From Alphaproteobacteria bacterium (GTDB lineage: Bacteria > Pseudomonadota > Alphaproteobacteria > Micavibrionales > Micavibrionaceae): DNA of 64,000 bases. Made by a program: the position numbers and the translations under genes. Shown in pieces: positions 46,042 through 54,457 of the stretch; the stretch's first letter is position 1; the number at the start of each line of letters is the position of its first letter. Where the stretch lies: assembly GCA_017302165.1 (NCBI GenBank), contig JAFLCW010000002.1, forward strand, positions 186,001 to 250,000. Reading direction: 5' to 3'. The notes under the pieces are model-generated. The model saw nothing but the letters and a program-made list of their open reading frames with translations. It did not search any database and was not told the origin of the DNA.

Positions 46042-47922
46042 TTAATCGTTGATTTTAATATCGGTACTGACCGCCAGTAACGTAAAGGCCAGCGGTTCTG
46101 ATTGTTCAATCCGCCACAGGGGCGTCATACTCTTGGCCTGCCACCCCAAGGCTCGCACGGATTTGTCTCCACTGAAAAATTCAAGCGGCATATTCGCAGG
46201 CGTCGGCGTCAGCGGAATATTTTTGATCCCCTGACCCGTGTCCAGATGAAGTGCCTGCGTATCCTGAAGACGGTAGATGGCTTCAATCATACGCAGTTTA
46301 CGTCCGCCGATATCCGAAACGGATAAAGGCAGAGGTTCAATGACATGTGTAAACGGCAACCCGATTTGAACGGTCAAGGCCGGGACTGATAACGTAATGG
46401 CGCCGCCTGTCACGGTTTGACTTGGCTGAATTTTTCCATCTGCGACAATCGATACAGTCTGGCCATTCAGATGTGATAACCCCGACCAGTTCACTGTCGG
46501 GGTAGGATGAGTGCCCGTCATTGACGAATCCAGCGTTCGTTCTTCATCGAATAATTCAATGGTAAAAACAGATCCGCGCTTAACCAGAAGATACACGCGG
46601 TCACCCACCACGCACACTGACTTCACCTCACCAATTGTCTCATGAAGTGTCCACGCGGCGACTTGTTCGGCACGATAAACGGTCAAGGTGGCAAATTTTC
46701 CATCGGCTCTCACCATAAATAACAGCCGTCGTCCGGGGTCATAATCCTGATCAACCGGGCTATGGATGATATGCCGGGACAATAACGCCAGATCGGTCGC
46801 CTGATAGGCTTGTTCGATATCTGTATAGAGAAATTCACGTATTTCACGGCCATTGCGCGCCACAAAAAGAGTAGCCCCATCAACCGTCACCGGCGGGATA
46901 TACCGGTCAATCACTGACCCAACGCGCGTCTGACGGTTTAATTGCACATTCGTCGGCGTTAGCGGATCGCCGGTGACCATCCATTCCGCGCCAGAGGTAA
47001 AAACCTGTAGATGCCGGCCCGAAAAAATACCGCGTATCACGTTCACCTGATCGGACAATATGGCGAATTCAATCGCTTCGTCATCCAAACCTGTACCCAG
47101 ATTGAAATTAAAAAGATCCCCTGATCGTGAAAACCATAGACGATTGGGTAAATCCCTTGACCCGCCAATCACCAAACGATCCTGATGAAATGCCACCGAT
47201 ATCGGATATCCGTGGACTGGGGAAAAAACCTGTTCTTCCCAATCGACGGTTCTCACAATACTCACCAAGGGAACCAACACCGACGCATTCACCTGCGTGG
47301 GGGATACATAACCCGTGATCTCTACTTCCTTGCCCTGAAGGCGAAGACGTGTGCCCACATGTGCCGGGACAAAAGACGCAATCGTTGTTGTCAGTATAAT
47401 AGAGCCCGTGGTGGCACTGGGAACAATCCCGTTCAGCGGGTGCGAGAATTTATAATAGGGTTGCTCGTTGAAACCATCATCGGTAAGAAAAGACCAATCC
47501 TCGAGTAGAAAACTGCCACCGGGTTGCCGCGTCAATTTCTTGGGCGGCACATCTGGATGTACCATCAATAATGTATCGGCACTTTGTGTCCAAGATACCT
47601 GCGGAATCTGCGCGAGTGTCCACGGCGCGGTCAGACTGGCAACTTCGACATCATCCAGATAGAGCGAAATTTTGAGATGCGTCAGCACCAGTAAGTAGGT
47701 TTGCTGGGTATTGAATTCAAATGAAATAAGCCGCCCTTCACCCTCGGCTAGATCGACATAGGCCAGACCGGCACGGCGCGTAACGCCGCCTGTGGGATAT
47801 ATAAATAGATTACGGAGTTTCAGTGCGCCATTCTCATACGCCCGAAGATCTCCCCGGCCCAGTAATTCCGGCGATACCTCGCCAGCCGTAAAATTGGTTT
47901 TAACCTGACGGATACGTGTCAT
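46042..47922 (-). CDS. Tail tubular protein B (T7 gp12-like nozzle)
   Basis: A 626-residue tail protein. The opening RQVKTNFTAGEVSPELLGRGDLRAY...GGVTRRAG is the hallmark of this family; later HQDRLVIGGSRDLPNRLWFSRSGDLFNF and LFVARNGREIREFLY also fit. It forms the nozzle of the short tail. Intact. Followed after 14 bases by the gp14-like gene. Confidence 0.9.
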   Translation of the reverse strand: MTRIRQVKTNFTAGEVSPELLGRGDLRAYENGALKLRNLFIYPTGGVTRRAGLAYVDLAEGEGRLISFEFNTQQTYLLVLTHLKISLYLDDVEVASLTAPWTLAQIPQVSWTQSADTLLMVHPDVPPKKLTRQPGGSFLLEDWSFLTDDGFNEQPYYKFSHPLNGIVPSATTGSIILTTTIASFVPAHVGTRLRLQGKEVEITGYVSPTQVNASVLVPLVSIVRTVDWEEQVFSPVHGYPISVAFHQDRLVIGGSRDLPNRLWFSRSGDLFNFNLGTGLDDEAIEFAILSDQVNVIRGIFSGRHLQVFTSGAEWMVTGDPLTPTNVQLNRQTRVGSVIDRYIPPVTVDGATLFVARNGREIREFLYTDIEQAYQATDLALLSRHIIHSPVDQDYDPGRRLLFMVRADGKFATLTVYRAEQVAAWTLHETIGEVKSVCVVGDRVYLLVKRGSVFTIELFDEERTLDSSMTGTHPTPTVNWSGLSHLNGQTVSIVADGKIQPSQTVTGGAITLSVPALTVQIGLPFTHVIEPLPLSVSDIGGRKLRMIEAIYRLQDTQALHLDTGQGIKNIPLTPTPANMPLEFFSGDKSVRALGWQAKSMTPLWRIEQSEPLAFTLLAVSTDIKIND

Positions 47923-47951
47923 GAATGATCCTGATGTTGAAAGACAAAGGG

Positions 47952-48521
47952 TTATTGGCGGATATCGATTAAAGTAAAGTTTTCGATCCGTCCCGGACTA
48001 TCCTGCTGGGAGTCAATTTGACGGGCGCGCGCCAGTTCACCCTCCGCAAGACGGTATAAACTATCCGCACGAGCGGTATTTTCCGTGAGCGGAATACAAA
48101 ACTCTGCCGCCAAGCGTGCCATCAACGCCATATCAAAATAGGGCGGGAAGTCGAGCTCGCTGGGTCTGAAAATATAGGTGAGCGTCACCGCATCGGCCTG
48201 TGTGTGAAGCCGTCCTTGCGTGATTCGGTAATGAAGACCCCGGCCACGCCCCCCATTCCCCGCCGATACCGCGCGCAGATAATCAAGTGGCAATATAAAA
48301 GACGACGCATAATCAGCCACAGGCGGAATATTGGATTTCGTCAGCGGCGCTTGCGCCATTGCAAAGGTCCATGGATAGGCCGACAATAAAGCGTCCCGGA
48401 CGGGCGCATATAAATGGCTGGCGACGTCTGATTCTGCGGTGCCTTGGGTGAAAGACGAAATCGGGGTCGCGCCCAGACGCACCAGTGCACGCGAACATAA
48501 GGCCACATCGGTCAGTGCCAT
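47952..48521 (-). CDS. Tail tubular protein A (T7 gp11-like gatekeeper)
   Basis: A 189-residue adaptor. MALTDVALCSRALVRLGATPI and the SAYPWTFAMAQAPL segment are typical. The ATG at 48521 has AGGAG at seven bases; the upstream start at 48527 overlaps that box. It joins portal and nozzle. Preceded by a terminator at 48542-48584, so it needs its own promoter or read-through. Confidence 0.87.
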   Translation of the reverse strand: MALTDVALCSRALVRLGATPISSFTQGTAESDVASHLYAPVRDALLSAYPWTFAMAQAPLTKSNIPPVADYASSFILPLDYLRAVSAGNGGRGRGLHYRITQGRLHTQADAVTLTYIFRPSELDFPPYFDMALMARLAAEFCIPLTENTARADSLYRLAEGELARARQIDSQQDSPGRIENFTLIDIRQ

Positions 48522-48541
48522 GATCAAACTCCTTGGATGAA

Positions 48542-48584
48542 AGAAAAAAATAAAAAAGCGGACAACCGGGAAAGGTCAATCCGC
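48542..48584 (-). terminator. Terminator inside the virion cluster, before gp11-like gene
   Basis: Leftward hairpin with arms GCGGA...TCCGC extended by GACC/GGTT pairs, followed by TTTTTTATTTTTTT. Very long U tract; separates the 48612 gene from the tail genes. Confidence 0.82.
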
Positions 48585-48611
48585 AACAACCAAAAGGTTA
48601 TTTAAATGAAC

Positions 48612-49004
48612 TTACGCCGCGCGATAGGCCATCGGGGCGGGCTTGAAAAACGGTATATTCGTATTGGCTACTCGCAGGCCTGCTACGGCACGTTCAAAAT
48701 CTTTGCCAAAGAAACTGGATACTTTTGCGGCCGGGACAGAGGATGTGACCGGCTGTGCACGTTCCACCAGTCCCCCCAATTCATGGGATAACTGCCAGGC
48801 CTGAGCTTCGGTGCCGAGTAGTAATACACCTTCACGTGTCTGACCCAGATGGTGCGCGCCGACGGCTGACACATGATCCACCAGATCATAATTCAAGTCG
48901 GCGATCACATTGGCCTGATGTTGAGCCGTGGCAAACACCGGCATGCCACCATCATGGGGCACGAAGAATTGTCCGGTTGTCTGTTGCGGAGAAATCACGC
49001 ACAC
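48612..49004 (-). CDS. Hypothetical protein of the virion cluster
   Basis: A protein of 128-130 residues beginning with GTG at 49004 or, better placed after an AAGG box, GTG at 48998. Composition is mixed, with a repeated 'VFATAQHQANVIADLNY' style N-terminal half and a basic end. No motif recognised. It lies between hairpins, so may have its own promoter (TTGCTT-N17-TTAAAA about 50 bases upstream). Confidence 0.55.
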   Translation of the reverse strand: MCVISPQQTTGQFFVPHDGGMPVFATAQHQANVIADLNYDLVDHVSAVGAHHLGQTREGVLLLGTEAQAWQLSHELGGLVERAQPVTSSVPAAKVSSFFGKDFERAVAGLRVANTNIPFFKPAPMAYRAA

Positions 49005-49114
49005 ACCTTACGAAGTTGTTTATTAGTTAAGACTTTTTTAACAAATATCCCTGCCACAAAGCAAACATAATTTGTAACTTATTGATTTTATTAAAAAATT
49101 ATAAATATTTCCCA

Positions 49115-49143
49115 ACCCGGCCAAATACGTGATTCGGCCGGGT
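49115..49143 (-). terminator. Hairpin after the 49288 gene, possible terminator
   Basis: Arms ACCCGGCC and GGCCGGGT, 13-base loop. On the minus strand it is followed by TGGGAAATATTTATAATTT, a poor U tract, so terminator function is uncertain. Confidence 0.5.
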
Positions 49144-49287
49144 CGGAAAACTCAATACAGACAGCGCCTGACAGGCGCGCGAACCGGGGCGGTGGCAGGC
49201 TTTGGAGGGAAAGGAACCCCCCATCAGCAAACGGGCGCCTTCCCGGCGGTCACTTCAGGGACATGTCAGGGAGAGGATCATATTCGG

Positions 49288-49527
49288 TTAAGAATAGACC
49301 GCGACCGTGACCACATTGTTCGCATTTCCAGTGACGATATAAAATTTCGTCAAGGGCGTGCCGTCTGTATCGATATTCGCAATCAGCAAATCACCGATGC
49401 TCATCATATCTGAGGCATTGTTGAAATATCCGGCGGTGGTGACGGCATTATCGGTGGTGCGGTAATGCCAGAGCGTAAAATTATTTGCATACGCCAGAAC
49501 GCTTAAGTCAGTCAGTTTTAAAGCCAT
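49288..49527 (-). CDS. Small conserved virion-associated protein
   Basis: A 79-residue protein starting at 49527 (MALKLTDLSVLAYANNFTLWHYRTTDN). I associate this type with alphaproteobacterial podovirus-like clusters, beside the capsid gene, where it may decorate or cement the head. It is separated from the capsid gene by a strong terminator. Confidence 0.68.
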   Translation of the reverse strand: MALKLTDLSVLAYANNFTLWHYRTTDNAVTTAGYFNNASDMMSIGDLLIANIDTDGTPLTKFYIVTGNANNVVTVAVYS

Positions 49528-49556
49528 GTGATGTTTCCTATGTGATAAATATCGAA

Positions 49557-49588
49557 TTAAAAAAGGCCGGGGCAATCTATCCCCGGCC
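49557..49588 (-). terminator. Terminator directly after the capsid gene
   Basis: Arms GGCCGGGG and CCCCGGCC, eight-base loop, followed leftward by TTTTTTAATT. With the promoter at 50634-50662 it makes the capsid gene a single-gene transcription unit. Confidence 0.9.
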
Positions 49589-49617
49589 ACAGATACGTTA
49601 TGATGAGACGAAAGCGA

Positions 49618-50451
49618 TTACGCCGGTGTTTCATCGCAATTGATGGTGATCACTCCTGTATCATCCACCAAGGCCGCGCCCTGACTCATCATGTTATTGA
49701 CGAAATGGGCGGCTCTGTCGCCGTGCCAGCTGATGTCGGTTTGCACATCAGACCCTGACGCGTGACCAATGGCTGTCTTATGATAGAAATAACAAGACCG
49801 CACCCCACCGCCTGTGACCGGAAGACCGGTATGCGGGATCCATATGGTGCCTAGCCACATTTTAGCTTGGGTCATACTGGTATACGGAAGCTGGTCATGG
49901 CCAATATAATCCGCCGATACAAATTCATTAATCGCCAGCAGATCACTCCACTGTTTCCAGCCAATCACGGCAAAGCGCGCCCCATCATCGGGCACATCTT
50001 TCGCGCCGAATGTTTCAAACGCACTCAGCACCTTGGCCTTGGTCAAACCAACGCCCCCATCGGCAATGACATTCTGGGACGCTGTACCCAATGCAGAAAT
50101 AATCAATTCATCCGTCTTGCGACCTAACGCATGCGCGCCCGCGCTGGCAATCACCTGGCGCTCGTTGATATTGATTTTAAGTTCATCCATCTTATCAATC
50201 CAGTCACCGGCATAATAATCCTGAAGCGTACATTCCACATTTGAATGCGCCAGATTCATCACCGGTACCATGCCGTGGGTTGATTTGGTTGAGGCTGTTC
50301 CCTTGCCGATTTTCTGAAAGGTGGTCGATGCCCCTTGCACGTTCGTGACAGAACGCACCGTGTTTTTGAGTTTGGATCCTTGACGCTGATAAGCTTCATG
50401 GACTTCGCGCTCGAATTGTTTTACGAACGCTTGATCAATCGTGATCGTCAT
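49618..50451 (-). CDS. Major capsid protein (T7 gp10-like)
   Basis: A 277-residue capsid protein beginning MTITIDQAFVKQFEREVHEAYQRQGSKL, with the family's TVRSVTNVQG..TTFQKIGKG, DYYAGDWIDKMDELK and GRKTDELIISAL stretches. HK97-fold head protein of podoviruses. It has its own promoter with an embedded operator and its own terminator, as expected for the most abundant virion protein. Confidence 0.88.
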   Translation of the reverse strand: MTITIDQAFVKQFEREVHEAYQRQGSKLKNTVRSVTNVQGASTTFQKIGKGTASTKSTHGMVPVMNLAHSNVECTLQDYYAGDWIDKMDELKININERQVIASAGAHALGRKTDELIISALGTASQNVIADGGVGLTKAKVLSAFETFGAKDVPDDGARFAVIGWKQWSDLLAINEFVSADYIGHDQLPYTSMTQAKMWLGTIWIPHTGLPVTGGGVRSCYFYHKTAIGHASGSDVQTDISWHGDRAAHFVNNMMSQGAALVDDTGVITINCDETPA

Positions 50452-50781
50452 ATATGTACCTCTTATGTTGGGATGAGATGGTTAAAAATGAATGCGCGGG
50501 TTATCGCAGATGCGGCCAGCGGACATTCCGGACACAAAGACCCCTCAAACGCTCGGGCACCGGCTGGAACATCCAGCCCGGCGTTATCCGGCCTTAAAGG
50601 GAGAAAAACGGAATTTGGGCGTTGATAGCATGTATTTTAGGAAATAAATCCTATATTGTCAATAAAAAATTTCATTTATGACCATTTTTTAGCCTTTTTC
50701 TTGCTTTTATAATTGTACGAAGGTAAGATTTCTTATATATGTAAATTGTATTAATAAATTCTTAATTTTTAGGTGAACCCC
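50452..50781. other. AT-rich intergenic region between capsid and PilZ genes
   Basis: About 330 bases without a gene. It holds the leftward capsid promoter with operator (50634-50662), a 175-base capsid leader with a GGCTGG-AACAT-CCAGCC hairpin near 50570-50586, and toward PilZ a possible rightward promoter TTGCTT-N17-TAAGAT near 50701-50729. The part from 50620 to 50770 is strongly AT-rich. Confidence 0.6.
50634..50662 (-). promoter_or_regulatory. Capsid promoter with repressor operator in the spacer
   Basis: Read leftward: TTGACA (50662-50657), 17-base spacer, TAAAAT (50639-50634). This is close to a perfect sigma-70 promoter. The spacer carries AGGATTTATTTCCT (50652-50639), the same AGGA-N6-TCCT dyad as the two sites beside the repressor gene. 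Repressor bound there would exclude polymerase. Confidence 0.78.
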
Positions 50782-51144
50782 ATGGCAAGCTTTGCCACGA
50801 TTTTAACCCGGATGCGCACGACCATCAGCAATGATGATCAAGGCAACAAGCGTCGCCATCCGCGCCGACGCACGGATCAATGTGTTGGCATCGTGGATGG
50901 CAAAACATTTCCGGTCGAAGACTGGAGCATCGGCGGCGTATTATTATCGGGCGATGATCGTGTCTTTAGCCTGAACGATAACACGGACATCACCTTAAAA
51001 TTCGCATTCAAGAACGACATCAAAACCGTGACTCATACCGGCAGGATTGTCCGCAAAATGAAAGATCGCTTTGCGATTGAATTTTCTCCCTTAACGCCGG
51101 ATGTCTCCAAAAATTTTCAAGACGTTATTGCTGAATATGCGTAA
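50782..51144 (+). CDS. PilZ-domain protein inserted in the virion cluster
   Basis: A 120-residue single PilZ domain, a c-di-GMP receptor. The binding residues are visible: the Arg-rich KRRHPRRRTDQ (R-x3-R) near 23-33 and D-W-S-I-G-G (the D/N-x-S-x2-G motif) near 50. It is on the plus strand while every other gene of the cluster is on the minus strand, between capsid and scaffold genes, with AT-rich upstream sequence. It looks like a later arrival (a moron) or a regulator linking second-messenger state to the element. Confidence 0.85.
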   Translation: MASFATILTRMRTTISNDDQGNKRRHPRRRTDQCVGIVDGKTFPVEDWSIGGVLLSGDDRVFSLNDNTDITLKFAFKNDIKTVTHTGRIVRKMKDRFAIEFSPLTPDVSKNFQDVIAEYA

Positions 51145-51153
51145 ACCGCCTTT

Positions 51154-51801
51154 TTATTTGCGTGACCCCCGGTACATATTCTGGAATCCTTCCGTGACCT
51201 TGGCCACAAAGGCTGGGTCTTGGTCGCGCCAGTATTTCGGATCACGCATCATCGATTGAAGATCAAGTTCTGCCCTATTTGAATGCGCATCCGGCGTTTT
51301 AACCAAAGACGGTTCCTGACCTTTCATCATGCGATGTAACGCGAGCACCCCTTCATACGAACTGGCAAGGTTATCAAGTACATCTGCCGGAAATGATTTT
51401 TGTCCGAACGCCAATAATTGACGCGCCACATCCTGCCAGGTTTCGGCGCCGCCAAAATGAGCAATGAGTTTTTCCAGTTCATGCTCTGCCTGATATTCGG
51501 CCGCCATAGATAAAATCATCGGCACCATTTTTTCAGCGGCCACATCATAGACAACCTGTACTTGTTCTTGGCTTAATCCCGCGCGGTGCAATTTCTGATT
51601 CACGTCTTTATCCGGCGTGAATAGTCCATGGTCACAGGTGATACAATAATCTTCTGGCGTGGCGGGGGGTGCTGGCTGGCGCGAGAGTTTCTTTTCCAAT
51701 TCCTTATACGATTTCACAAAATCACCCAGCCTGATGTCGCCGCTTTCGGTGTCTTTGAATTTTTCAGGAATCTCATTATCCAATAAATTATCGCTGGTCA
51801 T
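51154..51801 (-). CDS. Scaffolding (capsid assembly) protein
   Basis: A 215-residue acidic, helical protein between portal and capsid genes, the standard place of gp9-type scaffolds in T7-like phages. N-terminal LGDFVKSYKELEKKLSRQPAPPATPEDY and Met-rich C-terminus fit. It overlaps the portal stop by 14 bases, suggesting coupled translation. Confidence 0.78.
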   Translation of the reverse strand: MTSDNLLDNEIPEKFKDTESGDIRLGDFVKSYKELEKKLSRQPAPPATPEDYCITCDHGLFTPDKDVNQKLHRAGLSQEQVQVVYDVAAEKMVPMILSMAAEYQAEHELEKLIAHFGGAETWQDVARQLLAFGQKSFPADVLDNLASSYEGVLALHRMMKGQEPSLVKTPDAHSNRAELDLQSMMRDPKYWRDQDPAFVAKVTEGFQNMYRGSRK

Positions 51802-53302
51802 GTTCTGTTGTCTCCATGTTGATGTGTGAAATAGGTAAAGATGTATCCTGACGGATCAGGTCGGCAGGGATACCCAAGGCATCCCCGATATATCGGGCGG
51901 TTTTGCCCATATCCACGGATGACAGTGCATCAGACCCTAACTGCGTCATGGCTTTCATCCAGATTAAAATATCCTGAGCAACCTGCTGACCTTGCGCACG
52001 GGCCAACGGCATACGGTAATCGAGCGTGACATAACGACCATCAAGCGCAATATCCGGGATTTCCCCACGCCGGCGTAAAATTGCATAGGCGCGGCGTATC
52101 AACGGTGTCAGCAATTCACATTGTAACCGGCCATAGGTTGCCCCCAACAGTATGGTCATCTCGGATGAACGCTCTAACACTTCTGTCGCTGTCATTCGCG
52201 ACGTATTGATCTGCCCCAGCTTGTCGGTCAGCAAGGCATGGCGAATACGCGCCCGTAAATCCTCCAGCACCAACTGTGAGACATCAAAGCGCCCCGGCAT
52301 CTCCAGTGCCTTAAGCCCTTGTGATCCGACCGCCTTGGGAATTATCGCCCCGGGCACCAGTTCAATATTGGCCGGGTTTAAGACACCATCATCATCCGCC
52401 TGCCATATGCCAGTCGCCGCAATCGAGGCATTTTTTAAAATAAGCTCGACGACCTTGTTAGCGGTTTTAATATCAGGCAAAGCCTTCATGATGGGTGATC
52501 GGCCATACATTTCACCGGGTGATTTCATCCAGCGAAACGCCATAGCGGGTGAATGATGAAACATCCCCTGCGTCAATAAAGCCGGAATCGCATCCGTCAT
52601 CAGCACGGCATGATAGTCATATCCATATCCGGGTGATGGCAGGACAGATTCGATAATAGAAAATCGGGCTTGTTCATCCTGATCCCCGGCACGTATCACA
52701 GAGGGCGGAAGTACGACATCCGGATAGCGATCCTTAATCTGCATCAACGTGAGCGAGAGGGTACGAAAGATACCATCCAGATATCCGTTCTCTCCTTCTT
52801 CCAGCACAACATCCCGAAGCGGGACGGCGGTAAATTGAAACGCGGAAAATGATCCAGGGTCTGTTTCTTCTAACAATAAAACGGCTGTCCCACCCACCAC
52901 CAGATCCAAATAAGATTGATGAATTTCCACGGAAAAATTGGAACGGTCAAAATGTGCCTGCATGGTTTTTCCGGCCTGTTCCAACACGGGTGCCAGCGCA
53001 TCGGCCTCAGCCGGGGTTAAATCGGGTCCCGGTTTAAACCCAAACCACGATGTCCCGGGCGGCGTTAAACGTCCCAAAAGCGAAGCCGTGAGTTGATCGA
53101 CCGCATCCATCGCTGTGCCATCAAACAGATGGTCGGTTTCCGGATGCCCGGGCGCATACTCACGACTGAACCCGCCGCGTCCCGGAAGCGCATAATCGTA
53201 ACAGTCCTGCCAATGATTCTCCCATCCGCGCCGACGTGCCTTAGCGCGTTCATATCGTTTCAGCAACCGGGATAAATTATGCGTATGCGTGTCTGTATCC
53301 AT
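51788..53302 (-). CDS. Portal (head-tail connector) protein, T7 gp8-like
   Basis: A 504-residue portal. Typical are LSRLLKRYERAKARRRGWENHWQDCYDYALP at the N-terminus, FDGTAMDAVDQLTASLLGRLTPPGTSWF, FRWMKSPGEMYGRSPIMKALPDIKTAN, and INTSRMTATEVLERSSEM. Forms the dodecameric DNA entry ring. Intact, normal length. Confidence 0.9.
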   Translation of the reverse strand: MDTDTHTHNLSRLLKRYERAKARRRGWENHWQDCYDYALPGRGGFSREYAPGHPETDHLFDGTAMDAVDQLTASLLGRLTPPGTSWFGFKPGPDLTPAEADALAPVLEQAGKTMQAHFDRSNFSVEIHQSYLDLVVGGTAVLLLEETDPGSFSAFQFTAVPLRDVVLEEGENGYLDGIFRTLSLTLMQIKDRYPDVVLPPSVIRAGDQDEQARFSIIESVLPSPGYGYDYHAVLMTDAIPALLTQGMFHHSPAMAFRWMKSPGEMYGRSPIMKALPDIKTANKVVELILKNASIAATGIWQADDDGVLNPANIELVPGAIIPKAVGSQGLKALEMPGRFDVSQLVLEDLRARIRHALLTDKLGQINTSRMTATEVLERSSEMTILLGATYGRLQCELLTPLIRRAYAILRRRGEIPDIALDGRYVTLDYRMPLARAQGQQVAQDILIWMKAMTQLGSDALSSVDMGKTARYIGDALGIPADLIRQDTSLPISHINMETTEHDQR

Positions 53303-53304
53303 AT

Positions 53305-53934
53305 TTATTCTCCCAATAAATTTTTACGGGGCGCCGCCGAGGCGTCAGGTGACAATCCCAAAACCCCGCGAAACCCGGTGACCACAGTTCCCCATGTCCC
53401 GCGCAGACGCCGAAGCAAATTTTCTTCACGGTTTTTATGCCTGATCTCTTCGTCACTTGGCACAGGTTCGGGGAGCGGTGCCGGCGGCGTTGATACCATC
53501 GGTGTCGATTCTACGGGGCTGGATGGCTTGGGGGATTTGATGAGGGCGCCCATAGGGGATACTCCTTTATATTGATCTTGTGTGGTTAAATGACGATAAA
53601 GTTGCCACGGCGTAAACACATATGGATGACGAATGCACAGCACCCGTTTCACCAGTTCAACGCAGGTATAAACCCGCCATGGAACAGGTTTTGGCACGGC
53701 GAGAACATATCTTACAGGGACGACTCTGAGGCCCTGTGTTTCCAACCATGCGGGTAAATCAAACTCAGGCGGTAGATGATGATGTACGGTAACTTCGGTA
53801 TAATGCGAGAGCGGATCGACCGTCACCCATACCCGCCCATCATGCATCAGCGCATAGCAATGCTTAAATCCAGATTTTAGAAAACGAACACAGGGCAACT
53901 CACTCTGGCCGCTAAACACGGCGTAATATTTCAT
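53305..53934 (-). CDS. Hypothetical cluster protein, upstream of portal
   Basis: A 209-residue protein starting at 53934 (MKYYAVFSGQSELPCVRF) after a GGGGGAG box; longer frames lack a ribosome site. The first 110 residues are compact, the middle is proline-rich (about 150-165), and the end FRGVLGLSPDASAAPRKNLLGE resembles tails of small podovirus proteins. It overlaps the upstream gene by 23 bases. Function unknown. Confidence 0.65.
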   Translation of the reverse strand: MKYYAVFSGQSELPCVRFLKSGFKHCYALMHDGRVWVTVDPLSHYTEVTVHHHLPPEFDLPAWLETQGLRVVPVRYVLAVPKPVPWRVYTCVELVKRVLCIRHPYVFTPWQLYRHLTTQDQYKGVSPMGALIKSPKPSSPVESTPMVSTPPAPLPEPVPSDEEIRHKNREENLLRRLRGTWGTVVTGFRGVLGLSPDASAAPRKNLLGE

Positions 53935-54370
53935 GTGTCTCCCCCTGATAAATGACGGCATGTTGCGCCCAGAATTTATTGGGATAATCTGAATGAACAG
54001 TCTGCGCGCGAACAATGCCCTTGCGCACCCATATGGGTTCAAGACGATCAAGGGCTTCTTTCCAGAGAATATGCGCTCTGAGTTCCCGCGCACGCCGTGG
54101 ATCGGGGGGCATCTGCCGGCGTCCGTAATGACGCAAAACCAATAAATGATCCCGGGTCAATCGGCGGGCGCGATAGAGGGTATTAAGAATTTTAAGAATA
54201 TCCGAAGGTTCACACGGACGTGCCACCAGCCCCAACCCCGAGGCAAAACGCGCCCCGTCATTGCGGGCATCCTGCGCCTGAATAAACCAAAACCACGCCT
54301 CTAGGGCAGAATCAAACGGGGTGGCGGGGCGGTCTGAAACCGGGCGCGGCGTTCGGTCTAATCGGGTCAT
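53912..54370 (-). CDS. Hypothetical cluster protein, first gene of the leftward operon
   Basis: A 152-residue basic protein starting at 54370; a TTG at 54409 is an alternative but lies at the edge of the LexA box. The segments ALEAWFWFIQAQDARNDGARF, LTRDHLLVLRHYGRRQMPPDPRR and ILWKEALDRLEPIWVRKGIVR suggest a conserved helical, possibly nucleic-acid-binding protein. It is the first gene after the SOS-controlled promoter, so may act early. Unrecognised function. Confidence 0.65.
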   Translation of the reverse strand: MTRLDRTPRPVSDRPATPFDSALEAWFWFIQAQDARNDGARFASGLGLVARPCEPSDILKILNTLYRARRLTRDHLLVLRHYGRRQMPPDPRRARELRAHILWKEALDRLEPIWVRKGIVRAQTVHSDYPNKFWAQHAVIYQGETHEILRRV

Positions 54371-54411
54371 AACGTTAGCTTTCGGCAAAAAGGTTGATTT
54401 TGGACGCAATT

Positions 54412-54426
54412 GTTCTCTTTACGTTC
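54412..54426 (-). promoter_or_regulatory. LexA (SOS) box at the start point of the virion operon
   Basis: GTTC-TCTTTAC-GTTC, a perfect alphaproteobacterial LexA operator. It covers the predicted transcription start (about 54422) of the leftward promoter at 54429-54457 and would tie the cluster to DNA damage. Confidence 0.78.
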
Positions 54427-54428
54427 TC

Positions 54429-54457
54429 TTTATGATAGGATTTTTATCCTTTGTCAA
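54429..54457 (-). promoter_or_regulatory. Main leftward promoter of the virion cluster
   Basis: Read leftward: TTGACA (54457-54452), 17 bases, CATAAA (54434-54429). The spacer holds operator AGGATAAAAATCCT (54450-54437), in the same place as the operator in the capsid promoter, and the LexA box follows at the start point. Confidence 0.72.
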
